From NCBI GenBank assembly GCA_946480815.1, contig CAMLLB010000060.1, positions 1 to 26,669 on the forward strand: 26,669 bases of DNA, in the 5' to 3' direction. The position numbers and the translations under genes are program-made. A model generated the notes under the pieces. That model searched no databases. It saw only the letters and a list, made by a program, of their open reading frames with translations, and was not told the origin of the DNA. Position 1 is the stretch's first letter; each line of letters opens with the position of its first letter. The stretch comes from an uncultured Flavobacteriales bacterium. Lineage in GTDB: Bacteria; Bacteroidota; Bacteroidia; Flavobacteriales; Crocinitomicaceae. This document shows positions 1 to 7,288 of the stretch, one piece after another.

Positions 1-60
1 GAATTAAAAAAGGCTCATTTCAATCAATGAGGTATACCACCAAGTCGATTAATATGAAAT

Positions 61-78
61 AATCGTTAATAAACGATT
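61..78. repeat. short inverted repeat upstream of TPR gene
   Basis: AATCGTT-AATA-AACGATT is a perfect 7-bp stem with a 4-nt loop, lying in the 150 nt ahead of the TPR gene. It could be a regulatory site, or the end of the signal from an upstream gene outside the window. It has no T-tract, so I do not call it a terminator. A weak promoter-like match (TAATTTGG at 98-105) lies just downstream. Confidence 0.3.
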
Positions 79-150
79 CCATTTAATCAGTTTATACTAA
101 TTTGGCAAAGGAATTGTATAAGGACCAATACGTTGAAAAGACAAAAAAAC

Positions 151-1764
151 ATGAACAAGTTAAAACTATTCGTTCTTGCATTAAGTTTGGGAACTGCCGC
201 ACAGGCGCAAACCTTGCAGGACGCTAACAAGAAAACGGAAAACGAGCGTTATGACCTGGCGCGCAAAGATTATCAAAAGTTGGTACAGGCTGACCCGACA
301 AGTGTAGAGAATGCTTTCTTCTTCGGAAACTTCTATGCCCTGATCGGAGAAAAGGATTCAGCTATCATCATGTGGAGAAAAGCAGGTTCAATCAATTTGG
401 AAGACAAGCTGGGAATGGTTGCTGCAGCAAAAGTATTGTATTTCCAGGGAGATACAACAACAGCAGGTCAGCAATTCTGCGAGATCATAAAGAAAACAAA
501 ACGCAAAAATCCTGTTGTACTTCACCGCATTGCTGAAACATACGCTACAGGTCCGGTTAAAAATCTGAAAACGGCAGAATCATATTTACGTGATGTTGTT
601 CGTCTGGACCCTAAAAATGTAGATGCTTACGTTCTTTTGGGGGATGTATTATTGGCTCAAAGCGGGTCTAATGCTACTCAAGCAACAGAGCAATACAACA
701 ACGCATTAGCAATCGAGCCAAATTCAGCAAGAGTGATTGTTCGTAAAGCTCAAATTTACCAACGCGTTCAAAACTACAAGTTGGCAAACGAAGAATACAA
801 AAAGGCGCAAGCTGCGGATCCGAACTATGCACCTGCATACAGACAAAATGCCGAATTGAATATTCTTTTCGATCAGTATGCTGCCGCTATCGAATCATGG
901 GAAAAGTATTTAAAACTAAATGATACGGACGAAGCGCGTTACCGTTATGCAAGCTCCCTATTCGGAGCGAAGCAATACTGCAACGCATTAACCCAAATTC
1001 AGCAGGTTGAAAAGAACGGTTTTGTGAATTTGTATACGAAACGTATTTTGTACTATTCATTATATGAATGTAACGAAGCAGCAGACAGCTTGCGTTATGC
1101 AGAAGCTTTAAAAGAAAGCGACAACTTCCTTAAAATTGTTACTAAAGACAAAATTATTTCTACTGATTATAAATACCGTGGTTTAATCTACGATAAATTG
1201 GGGCTGGAAGACAAAACGATCGAACAATATTACCTGGCAGCTTCTATCGATACTGCAAAAGCGGCAGAATATCTTTCGGATATCGCAAAATTGTATGCAG
1301 AAAAGAAAAATTATCCGAAATTGATCGAGGTATATACTCAAAAAATGAACCAATATCCTTCCAAAATGCAGGCTATCGAATATTACGATTTCGGTAGAGC
1401 TTACTACTTCGGACCGAAGGATTACAAAATGGCAGATTCTATTTTCGGACGTTTGGTAGCGATGAGCCCCACATTCCCAGGCGGACATTTCTGGCAAGCA
1501 AGAGCGCGTGTTCAAATGGATGCAAACCCGAAGGCTAAAACGTATCTGGCACAACCGCAATACGAAAGCTTCCTGGCTGCTTTGACTCCGGAAGACATCG
1601 CTTCAGGTTCTTACAAAGCGTACATTATTGAAGCTTCCAAATATTTGGGTGATTACTACGTAAACTCTCCGATGAAAGACAAAGCAAAAGCAGATGCAAT
1701 GTGGAACAAAGTGTTGGAATTAGATCCGAACGATGCACAGGCGAAAGCTTATTTTAAGAAGTAA
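151..1764 (+). CDS. secreted tetratricopeptide-repeat (TPR) protein
   Basis: A 538-residue protein read from ATG 151, which gives a clean Sec signal peptide (MNKLKLFVLALSLGTAAQAQ, cut after AQA). An in-frame TTG at 133 would add six charged residues before the signal peptide and is less likely. The rest is helical TPR-type repeats: recurrent A..Y..A....P patterns such as YNNALAIEPNS, YKKAQAADPNY and the final MWNKVLELDPNDAQAKAYF. There are also some Cys residues in the middle repeats. TPR proteins are scaffolds, so it probably acts in the periplasm or at the inner face of the outer membrane; no enzymatic motif is visible. In many Bacteroidota, similar TPR proteins follow exbB/exbD/tonB/pstS genes, which may lie upstream of this window (inference). 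It is monocistronic within the window and is followed by a strong terminator at 1787. Confidence 0.85.
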   Translation: MNKLKLFVLALSLGTAAQAQTLQDANKKTENERYDLARKDYQKLVQADPTSVENAFFFGNFYALIGEKDSAIIMWRKAGSINLEDKLGMVAAAKVLYFQGDTTTAGQQFCEIIKKTKRKNPVVLHRIAETYATGPVKNLKTAESYLRDVVRLDPKNVDAYVLLGDVLLAQSGSNATQATEQYNNALAIEPNSARVIVRKAQIYQRVQNYKLANEEYKKAQAADPNYAPAYRQNAELNILFDQYAAAIESWEKYLKLNDTDEARYRYASSLFGAKQYCNALTQIQQVEKNGFVNLYTKRILYYSLYECNEAADSLRYAEALKESDNFLKIVTKDKIISTDYKYRGLIYDKLGLEDKTIEQYYLAASIDTAKAAEYLSDIAKLYAEKKNYPKLIEVYTQKMNQYPSKMQAIEYYDFGRAYYFGPKDYKMADSIFGRLVAMSPTFPGGHFWQARARVQMDANPKAKTYLAQPQYESFLAALTPEDIASGSYKAYIIEASKYLGDYYVNSPMKDKAKADAMWNKVLELDPNDAQAKAYFKK

Positions 1765-1786
1765 TTTCTGAAAGAATAAATACTGA

Positions 1787-1818
1787 AATCCTCTCGGTTA
1801 CACCGGGGGGATTTTTTT
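1787..1818 (+). terminator. rho-independent terminator of the TPR gene
   Basis: A 12-bp stem (1787-1798 with 1802-1813, G-T wobbles included) closes on a TAC loop and is followed by a T-run to about 1818. It starts 22 nt after the TPR stop codon. The sequence has a textbook intrinsic-terminator shape. Confidence 0.85.
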
Positions 1819-1864
1819 GTTTTATGTAATTGAAAAAAGACCGTTCCCAATTGATTTTCATCTT

Positions 1865-2020
1865 TCCTCCCCCTTCGTCCCCCTCCAAAGGGGGAAACTG
1901 AATACGAGCTTCGATAAATGATTTTTTTTCAACTCAAACCATAATTGAAATTATATTCTGAAATTTTTAATAAGAGGAATTTTAAAAATTCCCCCTTTGG
2001 AGGGGGACCAAGGGGGAGGA
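1865..2020. repeat. long inverted repeat, 32-bp GC-rich arms
   Basis: The arms at 1865-1896 and 1989-2020 are reverse complements with a single mismatch (TTCG against TTGG). The core of each arm is CCCCCTCCAAAGGGGG or its complement, which is itself a small hairpin (CCCCCT/AGGGGG). The 92-nt interior is AT-rich and has no ORF; just inside the right arm it has a further 17-nt inverted repeat (1976-1992). No target-site duplication or transposase is seen, so a MITE-like origin is only a possibility. This element fills most of the 372-nt gene-free stretch 1765-2136. Confidence 0.75.
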
Positions 2021-2050
2021 CAAATCCGATTAGCTTATTACCAATGTCAT

Positions 2051-2082
2051 AAAAAAAGCCCTGACATTTATCGTCAGGGCTT
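2051..2082 (-). terminator. rho-independent terminator for the minus-strand secreted protein
   Basis: AAGCCCTGAC (2056-2065) pairs perfectly with GTCAGGGCTT (2073-2082) across a 7-nt loop. On the minus strand the stem is followed by seven T's (2057-2051). It lies about 55 nt beyond the stop of the gene at 2137-2943. Confidence 0.8.
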
Positions 2083-2096
2083 CAATCTAGTTATTG

Positions 2097-2132
2097 TCAG
2101 CTGTGGCTAACATATCAATCAGCCGCGGCTGA
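2097..2132. repeat. paired copies of a TCAGCCGCGGCTGA-type palindrome
   Basis: TCAGCTGTGGCTAA (2097-2110) and the perfect palindrome TCAGCCGCGGCTGA (2119-2132) are 8 nt apart and can pair with each other. They lie in the 3' UTR of the minus-strand gene. The exact palindrome recurs at 4277-4290 and a degenerate copy at 10451-10464. Confidence 0.6.
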
Positions 2133-2136
2133 TCTC

Positions 2137-2943
2137 TTATTTCTTTCCAAGCGTCAACACTTCATTCCAGCGCAACGGAATTGTTGTTTTTTCAATTTTG
2201 ACCTGTGTACTTTCCTGGAATACTCCGTTAAACAGCAACCACATTTCAACCATCTGCATATCATTTTTGGAGCCGCCTTCCATCTTGTTCCAGGAAGCTG
2301 TAATTGATTCTGTTTTACCCTTTTCAATTGCTACCACATCTGCTTTTGCCTTTGCAGTTGCGTAAACAGCACCATCCGGCATTCTCATAGACATTTTTGC
2401 TGGAGATGCAAAACCAATTCCTTCTCCGTTGTAAGTCACATTAAATTTCACTTCGGTCTTTGCACTTGTCTTGGATGAATTTACCAGTGTCACTGTGAAA
2501 TTCTCCGCAACAAACTCATTCGATGAGATCGGCAAACGGAACTCAGGAGCTTTTGAAGCATCTTTCAAACGTACTTTATAGAATCCGTCGCATACAAAAT
2601 TGAAAGAACGCGCGTCATTTAATTTATCACCTGTTGCTTTCAACACTCGTTTTTTATTGTCATAAGGTGCGATCAATAATTTATCTTCTTTAAAACTTAG
2701 AGGCTTCCCTCCCATTTCGAATTTTCCTTCTTCGGGGACATACAAAACCCAATCATTCGTCTTGTTGGTGATCGTCATTCTGAATTTCACTTCTTTCGGA
2801 AGTGCGACGATATTATCAATTTCTACTTTATAGTTATCTGTTTCAAAGGTTGTGTCGTTGTAGTACACTTTCTCATATTGACCGAAAACAGTTCCCGAAA
2901 GAGCCATTGTTCCAATAAAACCGGCCATCATCAATACTTTCAT
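2137..2943 (-). CDS. hypothetical secreted beta-rich protein
   Basis: A 268-residue protein that I do not recognise. The N-terminus is a plausible Sec signal peptide (MKVLMMAGFIGTMALSGTVFGQ), so the mature protein should begin near residue 22-23. The mature part is rich in alternating hydrophobic and polar residues typical of beta-sandwich domains. It seems to hold two such units, at about residues 30-140 and 150-260, both with patterns like VKFRMTITNKT and VKFNVTYNGEG. There is no catalytic motif, no lipobox and no obvious C-terminal sorting tail. It is monocistronic, with its own terminator at 2051-2082, and is divergent from the TonB gene across a 432-nt repeat-bearing spacer. Location in the periplasm or outside the cell is inferred from the signal peptide only. 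Confidence 0.75.
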   Translation of the reverse strand: MKVLMMAGFIGTMALSGTVFGQYEKVYYNDTTFETDNYKVEIDNIVALPKEVKFRMTITNKTNDWVLYVPEEGKFEMGGKPLSFKEDKLLIAPYDNKKRVLKATGDKLNDARSFNFVCDGFYKVRLKDASKAPEFRLPISSNEFVAENFTVTLVNSSKTSAKTEVKFNVTYNGEGIGFASPAKMSMRMPDGAVYATAKAKADVVAIEKGKTESITASWNKMEGGSKNDMQMVEMWLLFNGVFQESTQVKIEKTTIPLRWNEVLTLGKK

Positions 2944-3009
2944 AGGTTTAATTTTTTAATTTCCCCCAAACTTACCAAATTCGTGCCAATCAGTTTTACC
3001 AGTGGTCAA

Positions 3010-3055
3010 ATTCCTAATTCCTATCCCGATAGCTATCGGGACCTAATTCCTAATT
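3010..3055. repeat. ATTCCTA heptads interrupted by an 18-bp palindrome
   Basis: Two ATTCCTA units (3010-3016 and 3017-3023) are followed by the perfect palindrome TCCCGATAGCTATCGGGA (3024-3041). After it come CCTA, another ATTCCTA (3046-3052) and ATT. Removing the palindrome plus one CCTA restores an unbroken 7-nt phase. Confidence 0.7.
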
Positions 3056-3147
3056 AAAAAAGTTCAAAGAGTTGACTTCGACTACGCTGCGCCTATGCTG
3101 TAGCTCCTGCGTAAGCATTCAGTCACCTTGTTCGGTAAAGTTTCAAT

Positions 3148-3191
3148 ATTCGCAATTCGCTCCGTCAGCTGACGGACGCAATTCGCAATTC
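3148..3191. repeat. ATTCGCA heptads interrupted by a 16-bp palindrome
   Basis: ATTCGCA (3148-3154) and ATTCGC (3155-3160) precede the perfect palindrome TCCGTCAGCTGACGGA (3161-3176). CGCA, ATTCGCA (3181-3187) and ATTC follow. Removing the palindrome plus one CGC restores the 7-nt phase, as in the neighbouring block at 3010. Confidence 0.7.
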
Positions 3192-3375
3192 TTACCAATC
3201 TCCTGAGAACTATTTTCTTAAATCCAAAAACACTACCGTTAACTAAGGCATTTCAACAGATAAAATTGTTTCAAAAAAAGGTATGGAATCATTTATTAGA
3301 TTAGAATAGAGTAAAGCCAAAAAGGCCTATTGGATTTACGTTTAGCTAGATAATAAACTTAAAAAAAACCAAATC

Positions 3376-4239
3376 ATGGTACTTACACTTTCAATCATGG
3401 CAATCATAGTAGCGTTCTCGCTTTATGATTACTTCTCTTCCAGGTCATGGCAAATGGTGACTTCGAAAGAGCGCAATGAAACCGTATTCGAAAATCGAAA
3501 CAAAGAATACGGTGCATATCAAATCCGGAGAGATTATGACAAACGAATCTTACTGGTATTCTTAGGTGTTACCGTCGGGATCGGAGCCTTATGGGGCGCA
3601 TCCAATTTGTTCAGACCGCTTGAACAGAGAAAAGATCCTAAGCTCGTAACCGAAAACATTGTCGAACTATTCAAAGAGGAGGAAGTTCTTGAAATTCCCG
3701 AACCGGAAAAAATCGAACAACCGGCAGTAGAATCAATGGCAGATATTACAGCATTCCGTGTTCCAAGACCTGAAGACGATCCGATTAATGAACCTCAATT
3801 AGGACCTATCGATCCTGAAAAAAATATCGGTTTGGAAAATCAAAAAGGTGATGGAAAATCCATTTGGGATGAGCCGGGAATTATACCTCAAGGAACAGGT
3901 GGAGGAGGAAAAATCGAAATCAAAGTTCCGGAGAATAAAATTCACGAAACGGTTGATGAAGCCGCTCTATTTCCCGGTGGAATTCCTGCTCTGCGTCAGT
4001 TCATCGCAGACAATATTGATCTGAGCATGATCGACGGAAGTTCTAAAATCTCACTGAAGTTCGTAGTTGATACAAATGGAGAAATCTCTTCTGTAATCGT
4101 GACCCGGAACACCGGAGATTGCGAGTCATGCGAAAAAGCTGCAATCAAGGTGGTAAAATCCATGCCTAAATGGACACCGGGAAAAGTGAACGGTGAACCC
4201 GTAAAAAGTTACTACCGACTTCCGATCAATATTCAATAA
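3376..4239 (+). CDS. tonB: energy transducer TonB
   Basis: A 287-residue Bacteroidota-type TonB that couples the ExbBD proton-motive-force motor to outer-membrane TonB-dependent receptors. Visible parts, in order: an N-terminal hydrophobic stretch (residues 1-19); the ENRNKEYGAYQIRRDY motif typical of this family (39-54); a membrane segment (58-76); a charged Pro/Glu-rich periplasmic spacer with EEEVLEIPEPEK (about 101-145); a short Gly run (174-178); and a TonB C-terminal domain (about 196-287, FPGG...FVVDTNGEI...PKWTPGKVNGEPV). The two potential spans are odd, because canonical TonB has one. The in-frame Met at residue 27 would remove the first, but I keep the upstream start. No exbB or exbD is adjacent. 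It ends in a terminator at 4266. Confidence 0.88.
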   Translation: MVLTLSIMAIIVAFSLYDYFSSRSWQMVTSKERNETVFENRNKEYGAYQIRRDYDKRILLVFLGVTVGIGALWGASNLFRPLEQRKDPKLVTENIVELFKEEEVLEIPEPEKIEQPAVESMADITAFRVPRPEDDPINEPQLGPIDPEKNIGLENQKGDGKSIWDEPGIIPQGTGGGGKIEIKVPENKIHETVDEAALFPGGIPALRQFIADNIDLSMIDGSSKISLKFVVDTNGEISSVIVTRNTGDCESCEKAAIKVVKSMPKWTPGKVNGEPVKSYYRLPINIQ

Positions 4240-4265
4240 AAACAATTTTCTTTTTCATAATCCGG

Positions 4266-4310
4266 AAAGGTGCCTTTCAGCCGCGGCTGACTCAGGCGCC
4301 TTTCTTATTT
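4266..4310 (+). terminator. tonB terminator with palindromic loop
   Basis: AAAGGTGCCT (4266-4275) pairs with AGGCGCCTTT (4294-4303), with one G-T wobble, and is followed by CTTATTT. The 18-nt loop contains the palindrome TCAGCCGCGGCTGA (4277-4290), so a second hairpin sits inside the loop. The stem is nearly the same as that of the terminator at 11094, whose loop is different. Confidence 0.75.
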
Positions 4311-4477
4311 TACAACAAACGTATTCTGCAATACGGACAAGCTCTGACAATGTTGGAGCAAACCCTCCAATACTCATATTTGTAAAATTGGTAAGATCTG
4401 CAAATAAGACCCGAGCTTACAAAGAAACCTTGAACTCGCTTAATTCTAAAATTTTAGGAAGTTTTGTTCAATAAAAA
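4311..4477. other. upstream region of atpD with two small hairpins
   Basis: This is part of the 304-nt gene-free stretch 4240-4543. It contains CGTATT-CTGC-AATACG (4320-4335) and TTGGAG-N6-CTCCAA (4353-4370). A promoter-like TTG-N19-CATATTTG (4353-4382) has one mismatch in the -7 box. No ORF and no riboswitch or leader that I recognise is present. Confidence 0.35.
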
Positions 4478-4507
4478 TTGGATAAAAAAATAAAAACAGT
4501 AACTTTG
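4478..4507 (+). promoter_or_regulatory. atpDC promoter, Bacteroidota type
   Basis: The -33 TTG (4478-4480) and the -7 TAACTTTG (4500-4507) are 19 nt apart, a perfect match to the TTG/TAnnTTTG pattern of Bacteroidota primary-sigma promoters. The expected start of transcription is about 4513, which leaves a 5' leader of about 30 nt before ATG 4544. Confidence 0.8.
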
Positions 4508-4519
4508 CGCCCAAATTAA

Positions 4520-6046
<1,527 letters not shown>

Positions 6047-6051
6047 ATAAA

Positions 6052-6120
6052 GACATTAGACGAAAGACAAGAGACAAAAGACACTTATTCAAGTCTTTTG
6101 TCTTCAGTCTTCAGTCTTTA
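6052..6120. repeat. 7-nt-phased GAC / GTC inverted repeat between atpD and atpC
   Basis: GAC occurs at 6052, 6059, 6066, 6073 and 6080, exactly every 7 nt. GTC then occurs at 6093, 6100, 6107 and 6114, again every 7 nt. The two halves fold into AGACAAAAGAC (6072-6082) paired with GTCTTTTGTCT (6093-6103), an 11-bp perfect stem with a 10-nt loop. There is no T-tract, so it should not terminate transcription. It occupies nearly all of the 85-nt spacer. Confidence 0.8.
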
Positions 6121-6131
6121 ATCTAATAAGT

Positions 6132-6419
6132 ATGCAATTAGAAATTATCACTCCGGAGACATTAATCTACAAAGGTGAAGCAACTGCGGTTCAATTTCCG
6201 GGATTAGACGGATCTTTCCAGGTGTTGAATAACCACGCACCGATTATCTCCGGATTAGCAGCCGGAGCAATCAAGGTGGATTTAGTTGAGGCTTTTAAAG
6301 TAACAGCTAAAACAAATCCAAGTATCACCGCTGAAAACAATGGTAAAACGATCCATGTTGCGATCAAAGGTGGTGTTGTGGAAATGCAAAACAATAAAAT
6401 CATCGTGTTAGCTGAATAA
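6132..6419 (+). CDS. atpC: F1F0 ATP synthase subunit epsilon (short form)
   Basis: A 95-residue epsilon subunit, the rotor-stalk protein that joins gamma to the c-ring. The N-terminal beta-sandwich is recognisable from LEIITPETLIYKGEA, FPGLDGSFQVLNNHAPIIS and the final GGVVEMQNNKIIVLAE. E. coli epsilon is 139 residues. The C-terminal two-helix domain, which inhibits ATP hydrolysis in many bacteria, is absent here. A small insertion (about 58-70, TAKTNPSITAENN) lies in the sandwich. The gene follows atpD by 85 nt, with a heptad-repeat hairpin between them, and is closed by a strong terminator at 6443. Confidence 0.95.
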   Translation: MQLEIITPETLIYKGEATAVQFPGLDGSFQVLNNHAPIISGLAAGAIKVDLVEAFKVTAKTNPSITAENNGKTIHVAIKGGVVEMQNNKIIVLAE

Positions 6420-6442
6420 TACGTAGTAATAAACCGATAAAG

Positions 6443-6470
6443 AGGGGCTCGCCGAGGCGGGTCCTTTTTT
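6443..6470 (+). terminator. atpDC rho-independent terminator
   Basis: A ten-base-pair stem (6443-6452 with 6457-6466, including G-T wobbles) has a CGAG loop and is followed by a T-run to 6470. It lies 23 nt after the atpC stop. The end of the T-run doubles as the -33 TTG of the next promoter. Confidence 0.85.
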
Positions 6471-6500
6471 GTTAAGGTCTGTTATAAAAACGTATTTTTG
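6469..6500 (+). promoter_or_regulatory. promoter of the uppS-bamA-ompH cluster
   Basis: The -33 TTG (6469-6471), a 21-nt spacer and the -7 TATTTTTG (6493-6500) match TTG/TAnnTTTG exactly. The uppS ATG is at 6543. The -33 box overlaps the T-tract of the atpC terminator, so the two transcription units abut without spare DNA. Confidence 0.75.
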
Positions 6501-6542
6501 CACTAGTACATAAGATTCTTTAATTATTTTCGTTCTGTAATC

Positions 6543-7280
6543 ATGAATCTACAGGATCAAATAGATTTGACAAACGTGCCAAAGCATATTGCCGTCATTA
6601 TGGACGGGAATGGACGCTGGGCTAAAAAACAAGGTCAGGAACGCTTATACGGTCACTCTTTTGGAGTTGACTCTGTTCGTGCTACCCTGACAGCATGCAA
6701 GAATATCGGGGTAAAATATGCCACAATGTATGCTTTCTCCACAGAGAACTGGAGCAGACCTCATGACGAGGTAGAAGGTTTGATGAGCCTGCTTGTCTTT
6801 ACTATCGCAAATGAAGTCGAAGAATTAAACGCTCAAAATGTTCGCTTATTGAGCATCGGTGATACTGCCGGCTTACCGGAAGATTGCCAGAATGAACTAT
6901 ACAACGCGATCGAATCAACTAAAAATAACACGGGGGTCAACCTGGTAATCGCTCTGAATTACAGTTCCCGATGGGAAATAGCTGAAGCGGTAAAAGAATT
7001 AGCCTTACAAGTGAAGAATGGAAATTTGGAAATTTCATCCATTACACCCGAATTGATTACTGCCACATTATCAACTAAAAATATACCCGACCCTGAATTA
7101 TTGATCCGCACTAGCGGCGAACATCGTTTAAGCAACTTTCTTCTTTGGCAGGCGGCTTACAGCGAATTTTACTTCACCCCCGTTTTATGGCCTGATTTCC
7201 GCGAGGATGATCTGTACAAAGCCGTTCTTGACTATCAATCAAGAGAAAGACGTTTCGGAATGGTATCCGAGCAATTATAA
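6543..7280 (+). CDS. uppS: isoprenyl transferase (undecaprenyl diphosphate synthase)
   Basis: A 245-residue cis-prenyltransferase that condenses isopentenyl diphosphate onto farnesyl diphosphate. The product is the C55 lipid carrier for peptidoglycan and surface glycans. The diagnostic motif HIAVIMDGNGRWAKK lies at residues 15-29, with the catalytic Asp at 21. YAFSTENW follows, then RTSGEHRLSNFLLWQ starting at residue 189 and the C-terminal FYFTPVLWPDF. The length is normal for the family and the enzyme is cytoplasmic. It is the first gene of the envelope-biogenesis run, only 8 nt ahead of bamA. Confidence 0.97.
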   Translation: MNLQDQIDLTNVPKHIAVIMDGNGRWAKKQGQERLYGHSFGVDSVRATLTACKNIGVKYATMYAFSTENWSRPHDEVEGLMSLLVFTIANEVEELNAQNVRLLSIGDTAGLPEDCQNELYNAIESTKNNTGVNLVIALNYSSRWEIAEAVKELALQVKNGNLEISSITPELITATLSTKNIPDPELLIRTSGEHRLSNFLLWQAAYSEFYFTPVLWPDFREDDLYKAVLDYQSRERRFGMVSEQL

Positions 7281-7288
7281 ATTATCCT

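Larger units (their letters stand above)
2944..3375. other. gene-free spacer with heptad repeats and palindromes
   Basis: This 432-nt intergenic region has no credible ORF. It holds two heptad repeat blocks interrupted by palindromes (3010-3055 and 3148-3191, listed separately). Between them is a structured stretch (3074-3125) that starts with TTCGACTACGCT (3077-3088), a partial copy of the 14-nt loop element seen in terminators elsewhere in the window. The last 180 nt lead into tonB. A weak -7-like TACGTTTA lies at 3337-3344, but I find no good -33 TTG, so the tonB promoter is not assigned. Confidence 0.6.

Noticed and set aside
1183..1560. 125-residue antisense ORF inside the TPR gene
   Set aside because: It is rich in Cys, Arg, Phe and Ile as expected from the complement of a TPR gene, with no independent signal.
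1865..2020. Inverted repeat as a complete insertion sequence
   Set aside because: The interior is only 92 nt, there is no transposase and no target-site duplication.
3010..3191. Heptad repeats as a CRISPR array
   Set aside because: The units are 7 nt, there are no spacers of uniform size, and no cas gene is present.
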